From Catenovulum sediminis (GTDB lineage Bacteria; Pseudomonadota; Gammaproteobacteria; Enterobacterales; Alteromonadaceae): a stretch of DNA of 64,000 nt. Location: NCBI RefSeq assembly GCF_007289895.1, contig NZ_CP041660.1:1302001-1366000 (forward strand), written 5' to 3'. The first letter of the stretch is position 1. Each line of letters opens with the position of its first letter. The notes beneath the pieces were generated by a model. That model worked only from the letters and a program-made list of their open reading frames with translations, made no database searches and was not told the origin of the DNA. Below are positions 54,830 through 64,000 of the stretch, one piece after another. The position numbers and the translations under genes were made by a program.

Positions 54830-54910
54830 TCAATCTTCTCCGAGACTAGATTTTAAATAAAAGAGAGCGACCTCAATGCGTATTTTTGTATCAAAAAACG
54901 ATAAAAAAAT

Positions 54911-54927
54911 ACGCGCTTTAGGCGCGA
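54911..54927 (-). terminator. Attenuator-like hairpin in the petA leader
   Basis: On the minus strand CGCGC-CTAAA-GCGCG is followed by TATTTTTTT, the form of an intrinsic terminator, about 80 bases before petA. The upstream rpsI gene already has its own terminator. Confidence 0.5.
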
Positions 54928-54941
54928 GATAAAAATAATGC

Positions 54942-55061
54942 GAATGATATAAAAAAAACCGGACAACTGACAAGGAAATCACACAAAAAGCCGTAAAAAA
55001 CCTAAGTAAATTGCAAATCTACCGCTATTGAGTCAAATTAATTGATTTTCTTATATCATTC
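54942..55061. repeat. Long-range inverted repeat in the petA upstream region
   Basis: GAATGATATAAAAAAA at 54942-54957 and TTTTCTTATATCATTC at 55046-55061 are inverted copies with one mismatch in 16, separated by 88 bases. They may be paired operator sites or the ends of a small element; the inside shows no gene. Confidence 0.75.
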
Positions 55062-55103
55062 AGGTCATTTTTTTGTCTGCAAGATCATAAAAACAACAGA
55101 CAT

Positions 55104-55130
55104 AAAAAAACCCGGACATAGCCGGGTTTT
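55104..55130 (-). terminator. Terminator of rplM-rpsI
   Basis: On the minus strand AAAACCCGG, a short loop and CCGGGTTTTTTT form a strong stem with a T-run, 23 bases after the rpsI stop. Confidence 0.92.
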
Positions 55131-55152
55131 CGCAAAAATCGGTAAAAACGAA

Positions 55153-55545
55153 TTAACGTTTTGAGAATTGAGGACGCTTACGCGCTTTCTTAAGACCGAC
55201 TTTCTTACGCTCAACACGACGTGCATCACGAGTAACATAACCCGCTTTGCGTAGTGCTGGACGTAATGATTCATCAAATTCCATCAATGCACGAGTGATA
55301 CCGTGACGAATTGCACCCGCTTGACCTGTAATACCACCACCTGCAACAGTGACGTATAAGTCAAATTTCTCGACCATTTCAACTAACTCTAACGGTTGAC
55401 GAACAACCATACGAGCCGTTTCACGGCCAAAATAAGTTTCGATAGAACGCTTGTTAATTGTAATATTGCCAGTACCAGGTCTTAAAAACACTCGAGCAGT
55501 TGAGCTTTTACGACGACCAGTACCATAGTATTGATTATCTGCCAT
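55153..55545 (-). CDS. rpsI: 30S ribosomal protein S9
   Basis: 130 residues with [56 protein letters not shown] and the basic tail ending FSKR, which reaches the P-site tRNA. Cotranscribed with rplM, 15 bases downstream of it. Confidence 0.98.
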   Translation of the reverse strand: MADNQYYGTGRRKSSTARVFLRPGTGNITINKRSIETYFGRETARMVVRQPLELVEMVEKFDLYVTVAGGGITGQAGAIRHGITRALMEFDESLRPALRKAGYVTRDARRVERKKVGLKKARKRPQFSKR

Positions 55546-55560
55546 AGTAATCTCTCCGAA

Positions 55561-55989
55561 TTAGATGTCCAGTGTTTGTGGTTGTTGTGCCTGATGGTTA
55601 TGCTCAGTACCTGCGTAAACTTTTAGTTTACGGAACATTGCACGACCCAATGGACCTTTCGGAAGCATACCTTTAACAGCGCTTTCGATGATCATCTCTG
55701 GTTTTTTCTCAAGTAGTTTGTCAAACGTAATTGACTTCAAACCACCTGGGTAACCAGAGTGAGCGTGATACACTTTATCAGTGCGTTTTGCACCGGTTAC
55801 CGCTACTTTTTCAGCATTGATAACAACGATGTAATCACCAGTATCTACATGCGGAGTATATTCCGCTTTATGTTTACCGCGTAAACGACGCGCGATTTCT
55901 GTAGCTAATCGACCTAAAGTTTTACCGTCAGCGTCAACTACAAACCAGTCGCGCTTTACAGATTCAGGCTTTGCAGAGAAAGTTTTCAT
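55561..55989 (-). CDS. rplM: 50S ribosomal protein L13
   Basis: 142 residues with [48 protein letters not shown] and [20 protein letters not shown]. First gene of the rplM-rpsI operon. In E. coli L13 regulates its own leader; a hairpin in this leader (56027-56041) may serve that purpose. Confidence 0.98.
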   Translation of the reverse strand: MKTFSAKPESVKRDWFVVDADGKTLGRLATEIARRLRGKHKAEYTPHVDTGDYIVVINAEKVAVTGAKRTDKVYHAHSGYPGGLKSITFDKLLEKKPEMIIESAVKGMLPKGPLGRAMFRKLKVYAGTEHNHQAQQPQTLDI

Positions 55990-56026
55990 TTCGAATTTAA
56001 CCTAAAACCAAATAGTTCCACAATCA

Positions 56027-56041
56027 GAGGCAACATGCCTC
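56027..56041 (-). promoter_or_regulatory. Hairpin in the rplM leader
   Basis: GAGGCA-ACA-TGCCTC is a perfect 6-bp stem about 40 bases before the rplM ATG, within a leader of about 120 bases. It could be the autogenous L13 control site; only position and symmetry support this. Confidence 0.4.
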
Positions 56042-56119
56042 CCCTAGTTTATGTCAAAAACCCCTTCGAGAATTTGAACAAAGGCCCTTAATTAGCCTAA
56101 CCGGGTTTGGGAGGCGCGC

Positions 56120-56125
56120 AGTATA
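56120..56125 (-). promoter_or_regulatory. -10 box of the rplM-rpsI promoter
   Basis: TATACT on the minus strand is followed by the GC-rich discriminator GCGCGCC, as in growth-rate-controlled ribosomal promoters. The -35 sequence 17 bases upstream (GTGATC) is poor. Confidence 0.6.
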
Positions 56126-56199
56126 CAGGACGGTTAAAAAAAGATCACGTGTAAATTGACAGAACTGTAAAATATTCAATGAGAAGCGCCCTATTACCT

Positions 56200-56235
56200 A
56201 TTAATAGTGCGGTCAAAATTAATAGGGCGGTCAAA
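56200..56235 (+). repeat. Tandem 18-bp direct repeat before the csgG-like operon promoter
   Basis: ATTAATAGTGCGGTCAAA and ATTAATAGGGCGGTCAAA stand head to tail with one mismatch, ending four bases before the -35 box. This is the usual place and form of an activator site bound by a tandem dimer. Confidence 0.9.
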
Positions 56236-56239
56236 GTGA

Positions 56240-56268
56240 TTGCACAAATGAAAAGGCTAAAATATTAT
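56240..56268 (+). promoter_or_regulatory. Sigma-70 promoter of the csgG-like operon
   Basis: TTGCAC (56240-56245), a 17-base spacer and TATTAT (56263-56268) give a good promoter about 70 bases before the start codon. Confidence 0.75.
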
Positions 56269-56336
56269 ACATTGCCCAAAAATTGATTTTTGGGCCAACA
56301 ATAAGTCGTTTAAAAAGGAAAAAGGAAATAAAAATA

Positions 56337-57014
56337 ATGAATAAGCATATGGTAAAGTCACTTTTGACTGTCAGTGCAACTATCATTCTTTTAGCTGGCT
56401 GTGCTAGCCAGTCCCACAGAAAGGTAGAAGTAGAGCCGGTAAAATCTTACCAAACCCCATATACAGGACCCAAAACAACATTGGTTGTGGGCGAATTTAA
56501 TAACCGCTCAAATTACATGCAAGGCATGTTTTCAAACAATGCGCCACAGCTTGCCAATCAGTCTAAAACCATTTTAAAAGCGCACTTAACGCAAACGAAC
56601 AGATTTAAAATGGTCGACCGTGAAAATTTGGAACAAATCACAAAAGAAGCTGAATTACGCGGTGAAAAACTGCAATTGAAAGGCGCAAGATATGCAATCA
56701 CAGGTGCAGTCACTGAATTTGGGCGTAAAAATGTCGGAGACAAGCAGCTTTTTGGCATATTAGGATCAGGGAAAAGCCAAATCGCCTATGCAAAAGTCAC
56801 TGTAAATATTGTCGATGTACTGACCTCTGAAGTGATTTATTCAACTCAAGGTGCCGGCGAATATTCGTTGAGTGAACGAGAAGTTTTGGGCTTTGGTTCT
56901 AAAGCGGGGTACGACTCGACGCTAAACGGTAAAGTGCTGGATTTTGCTATCAAAGAGTGTGTAAACAACATGGTTAGGGATTTGGAATCAGGGGTGTTAA
57001 ATGTCAATATATAA
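56337..57014 (+). CDS. CsgG-family outer-membrane lipoprotein
   Basis: 225 residues. Signal peptide with lipobox LLAGC. The CsgG domain has TTLVVGEFNNRSNYMQGMFS, LKAHLTQTNRFKMVDRENLE and AKVTVNIVDVLTSEVIYSTQ. CsgG proper forms the curli secretion pore, but no csgA/B/E/F is near and this family also includes shorter non-curli members. Here it heads a CsgG-DUF4810-DUF799 lipoprotein set seen in many proteobacteria, with no settled function. ATG at 56337 follows AAGGAAA; it overlaps the next gene by 14 bases. Confidence 0.87.
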   Translation: MNKHMVKSLLTVSATIILLAGCASQSHRKVEVEPVKSYQTPYTGPKTTLVVGEFNNRSNYMQGMFSNNAPQLANQSKTILKAHLTQTNRFKMVDRENLEQITKEAELRGEKLQLKGARYAITGAVTEFGRKNVGDKQLFGILGSGKSQIAYAKVTVNIVDVLTSEVIYSTQGAGEYSLSEREVLGFGSKAGYDSTLNGKVLDFAIKECVNNMVRDLESGVLNVNI

Positions 57015-57387
57015 ATCTAAAGCCGCTTTATGCTGCTTGTTTGTTATCGTTATCCTGTTATCAGGCTGTGCTGTCAAAGACAATCGTATGTATCATTGGG
57101 GCAGCTATGAAAATGTTATTTATGCACATCACTTAAAAGCTGATGAAACACCTCCTCAATTACAAATTGAAACCTTAACAATGGAAATTGATAAAGCGAG
57201 CGCAAATGGTAAACCTGTTGCACCCGGTATATATGCTCACCTTGGCATGCTTTACGCTTCGATTGGTGATTTAAGCTCTGCGATTGATGCGTTAGAACGC
57301 GAAAAACAAGCCTTTCCTGAATCAGCTGTTTTAATCGATGGTTTACTGAATCGCGTTAAATCAAACAATGTGCAAACCAGTCACTAA
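57001..57387 (+). CDS. DUF4810 lipoprotein
   Basis: 128 residues with lipobox LLSGC, then CAVKDNRMYHWGSYENVIYA and a helical repeat-like stretch (HLGMLYASIGDLSSAIDALE) that resembles a tetratricopeptide unit. This is the DUF4810 family, always found between CsgG-like and DUF799 genes. It probably scaffolds the other two lipoproteins; this is inference from co-occurrence. Confidence 0.85.
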   Translation: MSIYKSKAALCCLFVIVILLSGCAVKDNRMYHWGSYENVIYAHHLKADETPPQLQIETLTMEIDKASANGKPVAPGIYAHLGMLYASIGDLSSAIDALEREKQAFPESAVLIDGLLNRVKSNNVQTSH

Positions 57388-57398
57388 AGGAGTTACAG

Positions 57399-58049
57399 AT
57401 GACGACCAATATAACTAAATGCTTACTCGTTTTACTGGCGCTCGCGCTATCAGGCTGTGCGACCGTAAAACCATACGACTACACTGCTTTGAAAAAGAAT
57501 GCTCCTAGGTCAATTCTGGTGATCCCACCTCAAAATAATTCAGTGGATGTAACGGCTTCGTATTCATATTTATCAACCGTGAGTCAGCCTTTAGCCGAAA
57601 AAGGGTATTATGTTTTTCCGGTTTCTGTGATTGATGCGTTTTTAAAAGAAAACGGTCTGCCGACTCCGATGGAAATGAATTCCATTCCGCTTGATAAAAT
57701 TAAAGAGCATATTGGTGCCGACGCCGTTTTATATGTCACCATTGATGATTGGGGCCAAAAATTTGTCGTTTTATCGTCAAAAACGATTGTCAAAGGCTCT
57801 GTCAAACTTGTGTCAGTTGAATCAGGAGAATTGTTATGGGATGCACCTATCTTCGCCGAGATAGCGTCTGATAGTGGTGGTCACGGCTTAGTCGGCGCAC
57901 TGGTTAATGCTGTTGTCACGCAAATAGCAGGCTCGGTAAATGACCGAACTCCAGATGCAGCCCGAATGGCTAATAATATTGCTTTCTATTCGGCCAAAAG
58001 AGGTTTGCTACCCGGACCATATGCGCCAGCAGAACCTAAGAAAAAATAA
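57399..58049 (+). CDS. DUF799 (GNA1162-like) lipoprotein
   Basis: 216 residues with lipobox ALSGC. The GNA1162/DUF799 domain has SILVIPPQNNSVDVTASYSY, GADAVLYVTIDDWGQKFVVL and VKLVSVESGELLWDAPIFAE. The family fold resembles the N-terminal domain of TolB. The segment around VDAVVFGTITDFDR and NRNGELLW in the lipoprotein at 30.7-32.6 kb is clearly similar, so the window holds two related proteins. AGGAG precedes the ATG, 11 bases after the DUF4810 gene. Confidence 0.88.
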   Translation: MTTNITKCLLVLLALALSGCATVKPYDYTALKKNAPRSILVIPPQNNSVDVTASYSYLSTVSQPLAEKGYYVFPVSVIDAFLKENGLPTPMEMNSIPLDKIKEHIGADAVLYVTIDDWGQKFVVLSSKTIVKGSVKLVSVESGELLWDAPIFAEIASDSGGHGLVGALVNAVVTQIAGSVNDRTPDAARMANNIAFYSAKRGLLPGPYAPAEPKKK

Positions 58050-58065
58050 CCATCAAAGAACTTTC

Positions 58066-58088
58066 AAAGGCGCGCTAAGCGCGCTTTT
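58066..58088. terminator. Bidirectional terminator between the csgG-like operon and zapE
   Basis: AAAG-GCGCGC-TAA-GCGCGC-TTTT forms a stem with a T-run on the plus strand and, read the other way, an A/T-flanked stem after zapE. Confidence 0.88.
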
Positions 58089-58095
58089 GAAGTTG

Positions 58096-59196
58096 TTATG
58101 CTAAATGCGCTTTGGCTAAATACTCTGTTGATTGCATTTCCTGCAACCGACTCAAACACCGTTTAAATTCAAAGTTTAACTGTCCTTGCGTATAAAGCGC
58201 CTCTAAAGGCACGTCCGCTGCAATAATGAGCTTGACGTTTCGCTCATAAAACTCGTCTACCAATGCAATAAATCGTCGCGCGATATCATCAATACCACTG
58301 CCCATTTGTTCAACATGACTCAACAGTACGGTATGGAAACAATGGCTTAGCTCAATATAATCGTTTTGACTGCGAGGACCATCACAGATAGCTCTAAAAT
58401 CAAACCACACGAGATCCTGCGCCAATTTACGTACTTTAATCTGTCGCCCTTCAATTTCTATTGAAGTATTTTGTTTAATATCACCAATCGCCATTTGCGC
58501 AAAATACCCCTCAAGATTGAGTATTGCTTGTTCGTCACTGGGTGAATGATAAATTTCAGCTTGCGTTAGGGTTCGTAAGCGATAATCTGTACCACTGTCG
58601 ACATTTACCACATGGCAATGTTTTTCAATAAGCTCTATAGCCGGTATAAAACGCTGCCTTTGCAATCCGTTTTTATACAAACCAGAGGGCTCTATGTTTG
58701 ACGTGGCAACCAAGACCACGCCTTTTTCAAACAAAGCTTGTATCAAACCTGCCAAAATCATAGCATCGGTAATATCTGATACAAAAAACTCGTCAAAACA
58801 TATCACTTTTGCTTCGTTGGCAAGCTTAGCGGCAATTGCCAATAATGGGTCGGACTGCGCCTCTACATGTTTAAGTTCGTTGTGAACACGATGCATAAAA
58901 CGGTGAAAATGTACGCGCATTTTTTTATCTGTGGGTAGGCTGTGATAAAACAAATCCATTAAGTAAGTTTTACCGCGCCCAACCCCGCCCCAAAAATAAA
59001 GACCTTGCGGCGCTTGATTTTTGGGTTGTTGAAACAAATATTTAAAACGTGTGAACCAATTCTCCTCTGGCAGTTGATAACTCTGCAATTGCTGGAAAAG
59101 TTGGTCTAAATAATGAACAGCTTGTGCTTGTGCATCATCGGGTAACAATTTACCTGATTTTAAATCTTCTTGATATTGTAATAATGGGGTGGTCAT
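58096..59196 (-). CDS. zapE: Cell division ATPase ZapE (AFG1 family)
   Basis: ZapE is a FtsZ-binding AAA ATPase used at low oxygen and high temperature. The 366 residues hold Walker A (GLYFWGGVGRGKTYLMDLFY), Walker B VICFDEFFVSDITDAMIL, and VLVATSNIEPSGLYKNGLQR, which are signatures of the AFG1/YhcM family. It is divergent from zapG, 69 bases apart, the common gammaproteobacterial pair. Confidence 0.96.
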   Translation of the reverse strand: MTTPLLQYQEDLKSGKLLPDDAQAQAVHYLDQLFQQLQSYQLPEENWFTRFKYLFQQPKNQAPQGLYFWGGVGRGKTYLMDLFYHSLPTDKKMRVHFHRFMHRVHNELKHVEAQSDPLLAIAAKLANEAKVICFDEFFVSDITDAMILAGLIQALFEKGVVLVATSNIEPSGLYKNGLQRQRFIPAIELIEKHCHVVNVDSGTDYRLRTLTQAEIYHSPSDEQAILNLEGYFAQMAIGDIKQNTSIEIEGRQIKVRKLAQDLVWFDFRAICDGPRSQNDYIELSHCFHTVLLSHVEQMGSGIDDIARRFIALVDEFYERNVKLIIAADVPLEALYTQGQLNFEFKRCLSRLQEMQSTEYLAKAHLA

Positions 59197-59265
59197 AAGG
59201 GGCCAAATACAAGTATATTTAACAGTATATCTATAATGCTAAACTTTTTTTTGAGGTAATTCATC

Positions 59266-59703
59266 ATGACGTGGTTAGAAGGCACGATAATCTTTGTAGT
59301 CGGATTTATAGTTGGTTTGTTGGTTATGCGCCTGATACCGCAACTTTCCGGTAAAAATCATCAACTTTCAGAACAATTAAACGATCATATAAAAGCACAA
59401 GAAAGCTTTAAAAAAGATGTCGATAGCTACCTGGCATCCGTCAATGACGCGATGCAAAACATTGCAAAACAAGCAACTCAGGCAGCAGATGAATCACAAC
59501 AAAGATTTTCTGAACTGGCGGCGGTACAAAAAGAACACAAAGAATTTGTCCCATTTTTTGGTGCCGAAACTGCAAGCATAATGCAACAAAGTAGACCAGT
59601 AGAGAGTTTAAGTAAAACGCTAAACGAAGGTCAGGCTGAAGCCATTCCGCGTGACTATTCTGATAGCAAAATGGGATGGTTTAGCGCCGAGGATAAAAAG
59701 TAA
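59266..59703 (+). CDS. zapG: Division/envelope protein ZapG (YhcB, DUF1043)
   Basis: 145 residues: a single N-terminal membrane helix (IIFVVGFIVGLLVMRLI, about 7-25), then a coiled coil (LSEQLNDHIKAQESFKKDVD, then AMQNIAKQATQAAD). YhcB/ZapG links division, elongation and lipid synthesis in E. coli. Position beside zapE and before degQ is standard. Confidence 0.93.
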   Translation: MTWLEGTIIFVVGFIVGLLVMRLIPQLSGKNHQLSEQLNDHIKAQESFKKDVDSYLASVNDAMQNIAKQATQAADESQQRFSELAAVQKEHKEFVPFFGAETASIMQQSRPVESLSKTLNEGQAEAIPRDYSDSKMGWFSAEDKK

Positions 59704-59786
59704 AAATGAACTTTTAGCTCGGCTCAAGTGTCTTTATTGCTGCTCCCCTTTGTTGGGAGCAAGCTTTGAATTTAGGAGAACTGACG

Positions 59787-61163
59787 TTGAAAGCAAATTA
59801 TCGCAATATATTAAAAGTTTCTGTTTTAGGTGCCTGTTTGGCCCTAACGCCTCTTTCATCACAAGCCGCACTCCCTTGGTTTGATAATGATGATAAACAA
59901 ACCATGCCCACTTTGGCGCCTATGCTAGAAAAAGCAACGCCTGCGGTTGTTAACATTTCCGCCAGTGGTATGAAGCAAAACAGGCAAAGAGTGCCCGATG
60001 TTTTCCGTTATTTTTTTGGTCCGAATGCGCCGCGAGAACAAATTCAGGAAAAACCTTTTCAAACGGCTGGTTCGGGCGTCATCATAGACGCTAAAAAGGG
60101 TTACGTCGTCACCAATCACCACGTCATAGCCGATACGGATAAAGTATTAATCACCTTAAAAGACGGTCGTCAGTTCGAAGCAAAAAAGCTCGGCTCAGAT
60201 TCAGAAAGTGATGTTGCTCTACTACAGATTGATGCCGAAAACTTAACCGACCTGCCGTTAGCAAACTCAGATAAACTACGAGTGGGTGATTTTGCCATTG
60301 CAATCGGTAACCCATTCGCCATCGGTCAAACCGTGACGTCCGGTATTGTCAGTGCTTTAGGTCGCAGCGGACTAGGGATTGAAGGTTACGAAAACTTCAT
60401 CCAAACAGACGCGGCCATTAATAGCGGTAATTCTGGTGGCGCCCTTGTAAACTTAAATGGCGAGTTGATTGGTATCAACACGGCGATATTGGGCCCTAAT
60501 GGTGGCAATGTCGGGATTGGCTTTGCAATCCCTTCAAATATGATGAAAAACCTTGTCGATCAAATCTTAGAGTATGGTGAAGTTCGCCGCGGTGTATTAG
60601 GTATAACCGGTGAAAATATCGATGCAGGTGTCGCCAAAGCCCTTAAACTACCAACGAGTAAAGGTGCCCTTGTGCGTCAGGTATTTGAAGGCACAGCGGC
60701 TGAAGAAGCGGGTATAAAACCGGGTGATGCGATTATTAGTGTAAATGGCCGCAGCATTGAAACCTTCTTTGAACTGCGCGCTAAAATAGGTACGATGGGC
60801 GCTGGTAATACAGCCAAGCTCGGCATCATTCGCGACGGTGAAGAAATGACAATCAATGTCAAACTACGCGAAGCTGAAGGTGGCAATGTTATTGCTTCCA
60901 ATATGCATCCGGCACTTGAGGGTTCCGAGCTCGGTAACGGTAAAACCAAAGCAGGTGAAAAAGGTGTTTTGGTTAAAACCCTTGAAGACCGCTCTCCTGC
61001 AGCCATTATTGGCTTAGAAGAAGGTGACGTCATCATAGGTGTCAACCGTGAGCGCGTTGAAAACCTTGCTGACCTGCGTGAAAAACTGGATGAACATAAA
61101 AACAATATTATTGCATTAAATATAGTCAGAGGCCGAACTCAACTGTACTTAGTGATTCGTTAA
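59787..61163 (+). CDS. degQ: Periplasmic serine protease DegQ (HtrA family)
   Basis: 458 residues: signal peptide cut after SSQA; trypsin-like domain with His (VVTNHHVIADTD), Asp (DSESDVALLQID) and Ser (INSGNSGGALVNLNGE); and two PDZ domains (about 265-360 and 380-450). The short LA loop and the following degS gene favour DegQ over DegP. TTG at 59787 has AGGAG eight bases upstream; the TTG seven codons earlier would place the ribosome-binding site inside the gene. It degrades or chaperones misfolded envelope proteins. Confidence 0.94.
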   Translation: MKANYRNILKVSVLGACLALTPLSSQAALPWFDNDDKQTMPTLAPMLEKATPAVVNISASGMKQNRQRVPDVFRYFFGPNAPREQIQEKPFQTAGSGVIIDAKKGYVVTNHHVIADTDKVLITLKDGRQFEAKKLGSDSESDVALLQIDAENLTDLPLANSDKLRVGDFAIAIGNPFAIGQTVTSGIVSALGRSGLGIEGYENFIQTDAAINSGNSGGALVNLNGELIGINTAILGPNGGNVGIGFAIPSNMMKNLVDQILEYGEVRRGVLGITGENIDAGVAKALKLPTSKGALVRQVFEGTAAEEAGIKPGDAIISVNGRSIETFFELRAKIGTMGAGNTAKLGIIRDGEEMTINVKLREAEGGNVIASNMHPALEGSELGNGKTKAGEKGVLVKTLEDRSPAAIIGLEEGDVIIGVNRERVENLADLREKLDEHKNNIIALNIVRGRTQLYLVIR

Positions 61164-61198
61164 TTGTTATAGTAAACGCAGCACATCAAAGTGGTATC

Positions 61199-61229
61199 AA
61201 AGTGGCATCCAACTGGGTGCCACTTTTTT
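61199..61229 (+). terminator. Terminator of degQ
   Basis: AAAGTGGCA, a 10-base loop, and TGCCACTTT run into six T. An imperfect 11-bp direct repeat (TCAAAGTGGTA / TCAAAGTGGCA) overlaps its left arm. Confidence 0.88.
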
Positions 61230-61268
61230 GTTTATGTTTATTTTTATTTATGCAGCAAGGGAACATTA

Positions 61269-63605
<2,337 letters not shown>

Positions 63606-63628
63606 TCAGCTGGAAACTCCAATACAAC

Positions 63629-63883
63629 TTAAAAATTGAGTTTTTTATGTTTTTGCCATTCGTCTGCGGTAAATGCTTTAATTTTTACTGCGTGTATCGT
63701 GCCATCCGCAATCATTGCATTTAGCGGCTGATATACCATTTGCTGGCGTTTAACCGGTCGCATCCCTTCAAACAAAGCAGATACAATCGTAATGTTTAAA
63801 TAGTAGTTATCTTCGTGTTCAACAACTAACTCTTCATGCTCTATTGCTTCAGCCAATAAATCTTTAATTTCTTCTAAGTTCAT
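63629..63883 (-). CDS. ibaG: BolA-family protein IbaG
   Basis: 84 residues with the BolA fold: EHEDNYYLNITIVSALFEGM and PVKRQQMVYQPLNAMIADG, then IHAVKIKAFTADEWQ. The conserved His near HAVKI can bind an Fe-S cluster with a monothiol glutaredoxin. Located between mlaB and murA as in E. coli; overlaps mlaB by three bases within ATGA. Confidence 0.95.
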   Translation of the reverse strand: MNLEEIKDLLAEAIEHEELVVEHEDNYYLNITIVSALFEGMRPVKRQQMVYQPLNAMIADGTIHAVKIKAFTADEWQKHKKLNF

Positions 63884-64000
63884 TCAGATAACCCTAACAA
63901 TGTTTGAACGCCATATAGCTTGGCTAATTTATGTAAATTTTTTCCACCATGAATAAATTTAATCTGGATGTTACTATCCGCCAATTGGAGTTTTAATTTA
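63880..64000 (-). CDS. mlaB: STAS-domain phospholipid-transport protein MlaB, C-terminal end (runs off the window)
   Basis: The minus strand gives 39 codons ending in TGA at 63882-63880: KLKLQLADSNIQIKFIHGG, then NLHKLAKLYGVQTLLGLSE. This fits the last helix-strand part of a STAS domain, and the place directly before ibaG-murA is that of mlaB in the mlaFEDCB operon. The body of the gene is outside the window. Confidence 0.75.
   Translation of the reverse strand, partial: KLKLQLADSNIQIKFIHGGKNLHKLAKLYGVQTLLGLSE

Noticed and set aside
56337-57014. Curli secretion locus
   Set aside because: The CsgG-like protein has no csgA, csgB, csgE or csgF nearby; its partners are DUF4810 and DUF799, which define a different set.

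Overview
The window is a chromosomal segment of an AT-rich marine-type gammaproteobacterium, most likely order Alteromonadales. This is inferred from gene orders (rplM-rpsI-petABC-sspAB; zapE-zapG-degQ-degS; mlaB-ibaG-murA; dksA-gluQ-pcnB-folK; tRNA Met-Leu-Gln-Gln), from a CrsA/CrsR-type partner switch as in Shewanella, and from PanP in place of PanD. No rRNA, phage, transposase or CRISPR array was seen. About 55 protein genes, four tRNAs and one small RNA are supported.

Layout. 1-9.4 kb: the start of panP, an SOS-controlled yebG, a secreted DUF6351 hydrolase, and a TetR-MMPL-LolA-like-beta-barrel lipid-export-like operon followed upstream by a COG0523 GTPase. 9.7-13.8 kb: comM and a tightly coupled ubiF-like / LprI-like / TSUP operon. 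13.8-14.83 kb: a gene-free satellite region built from related 7-bp repeats and nine copies of a palindromic ~70-bp unit, lying between two convergent operons. 14.87-15.27 kb: the tRNA operon. 15.7-18.1 kb: rplY-pth-ychF. 18.2-21.2 kb: a two-receiver protein divergent from a CrsA/CrsR partner switch. 21.3-28.3 kb: galU, yceJI, a CsrB-family RNA, dksA, gluQ, pcnB (apparently started by AUU), folK and panC without panB. 28.3-32.6 kb: a three-gene operon of unknown role encoding a TolB/DUF799-like lipoprotein with FN3 and beta-helix domains, an LPP20-like periplasmic protein and a glycosyltransferase. 32.7-35.7 kb: tusA, a small HTH protein, an EAL protein and a DUF2750 protein.

35.9-47.9 kb is a nine-gene capsule operon (kpsM, kpsT, kpsE, kpsD, tagD, two CDP-glycerol-dependent transferases, kpsC, kpsS). 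It predicts an ABC-exported, Kdo-anchored, glycerol-phosphate-containing (teichoic-acid-like) capsule. 48.1-50.8 kb: a large GH13 amylase/pullulanase-like lipoprotein. 50.9-56.0 kb: sspB, sspA, the cytochrome bc1 complex, rpsI and rplM. 56.3-58.1 kb: a CsgG / DUF4810 / DUF799 lipoprotein operon behind a well-formed promoter with a tandem direct repeat. 58.1-64.0 kb: zapE, zapG, degQ, degS, murA, ibaG and the end of mlaB.

The best candidates for something new or under-described are the CsrB-like RNA at 23.77 kb, the heptamer/palindrome satellite at 13.8-14.8 kb, the lipoprotein-glycosyltransferase operon at 28.3-32.6 kb (with a paralogous lipoprotein at 57.4 kb), the two-headed transferase in the capsule operon, and the regulatory repeats before the csgG-like operon and in the petABC leader.
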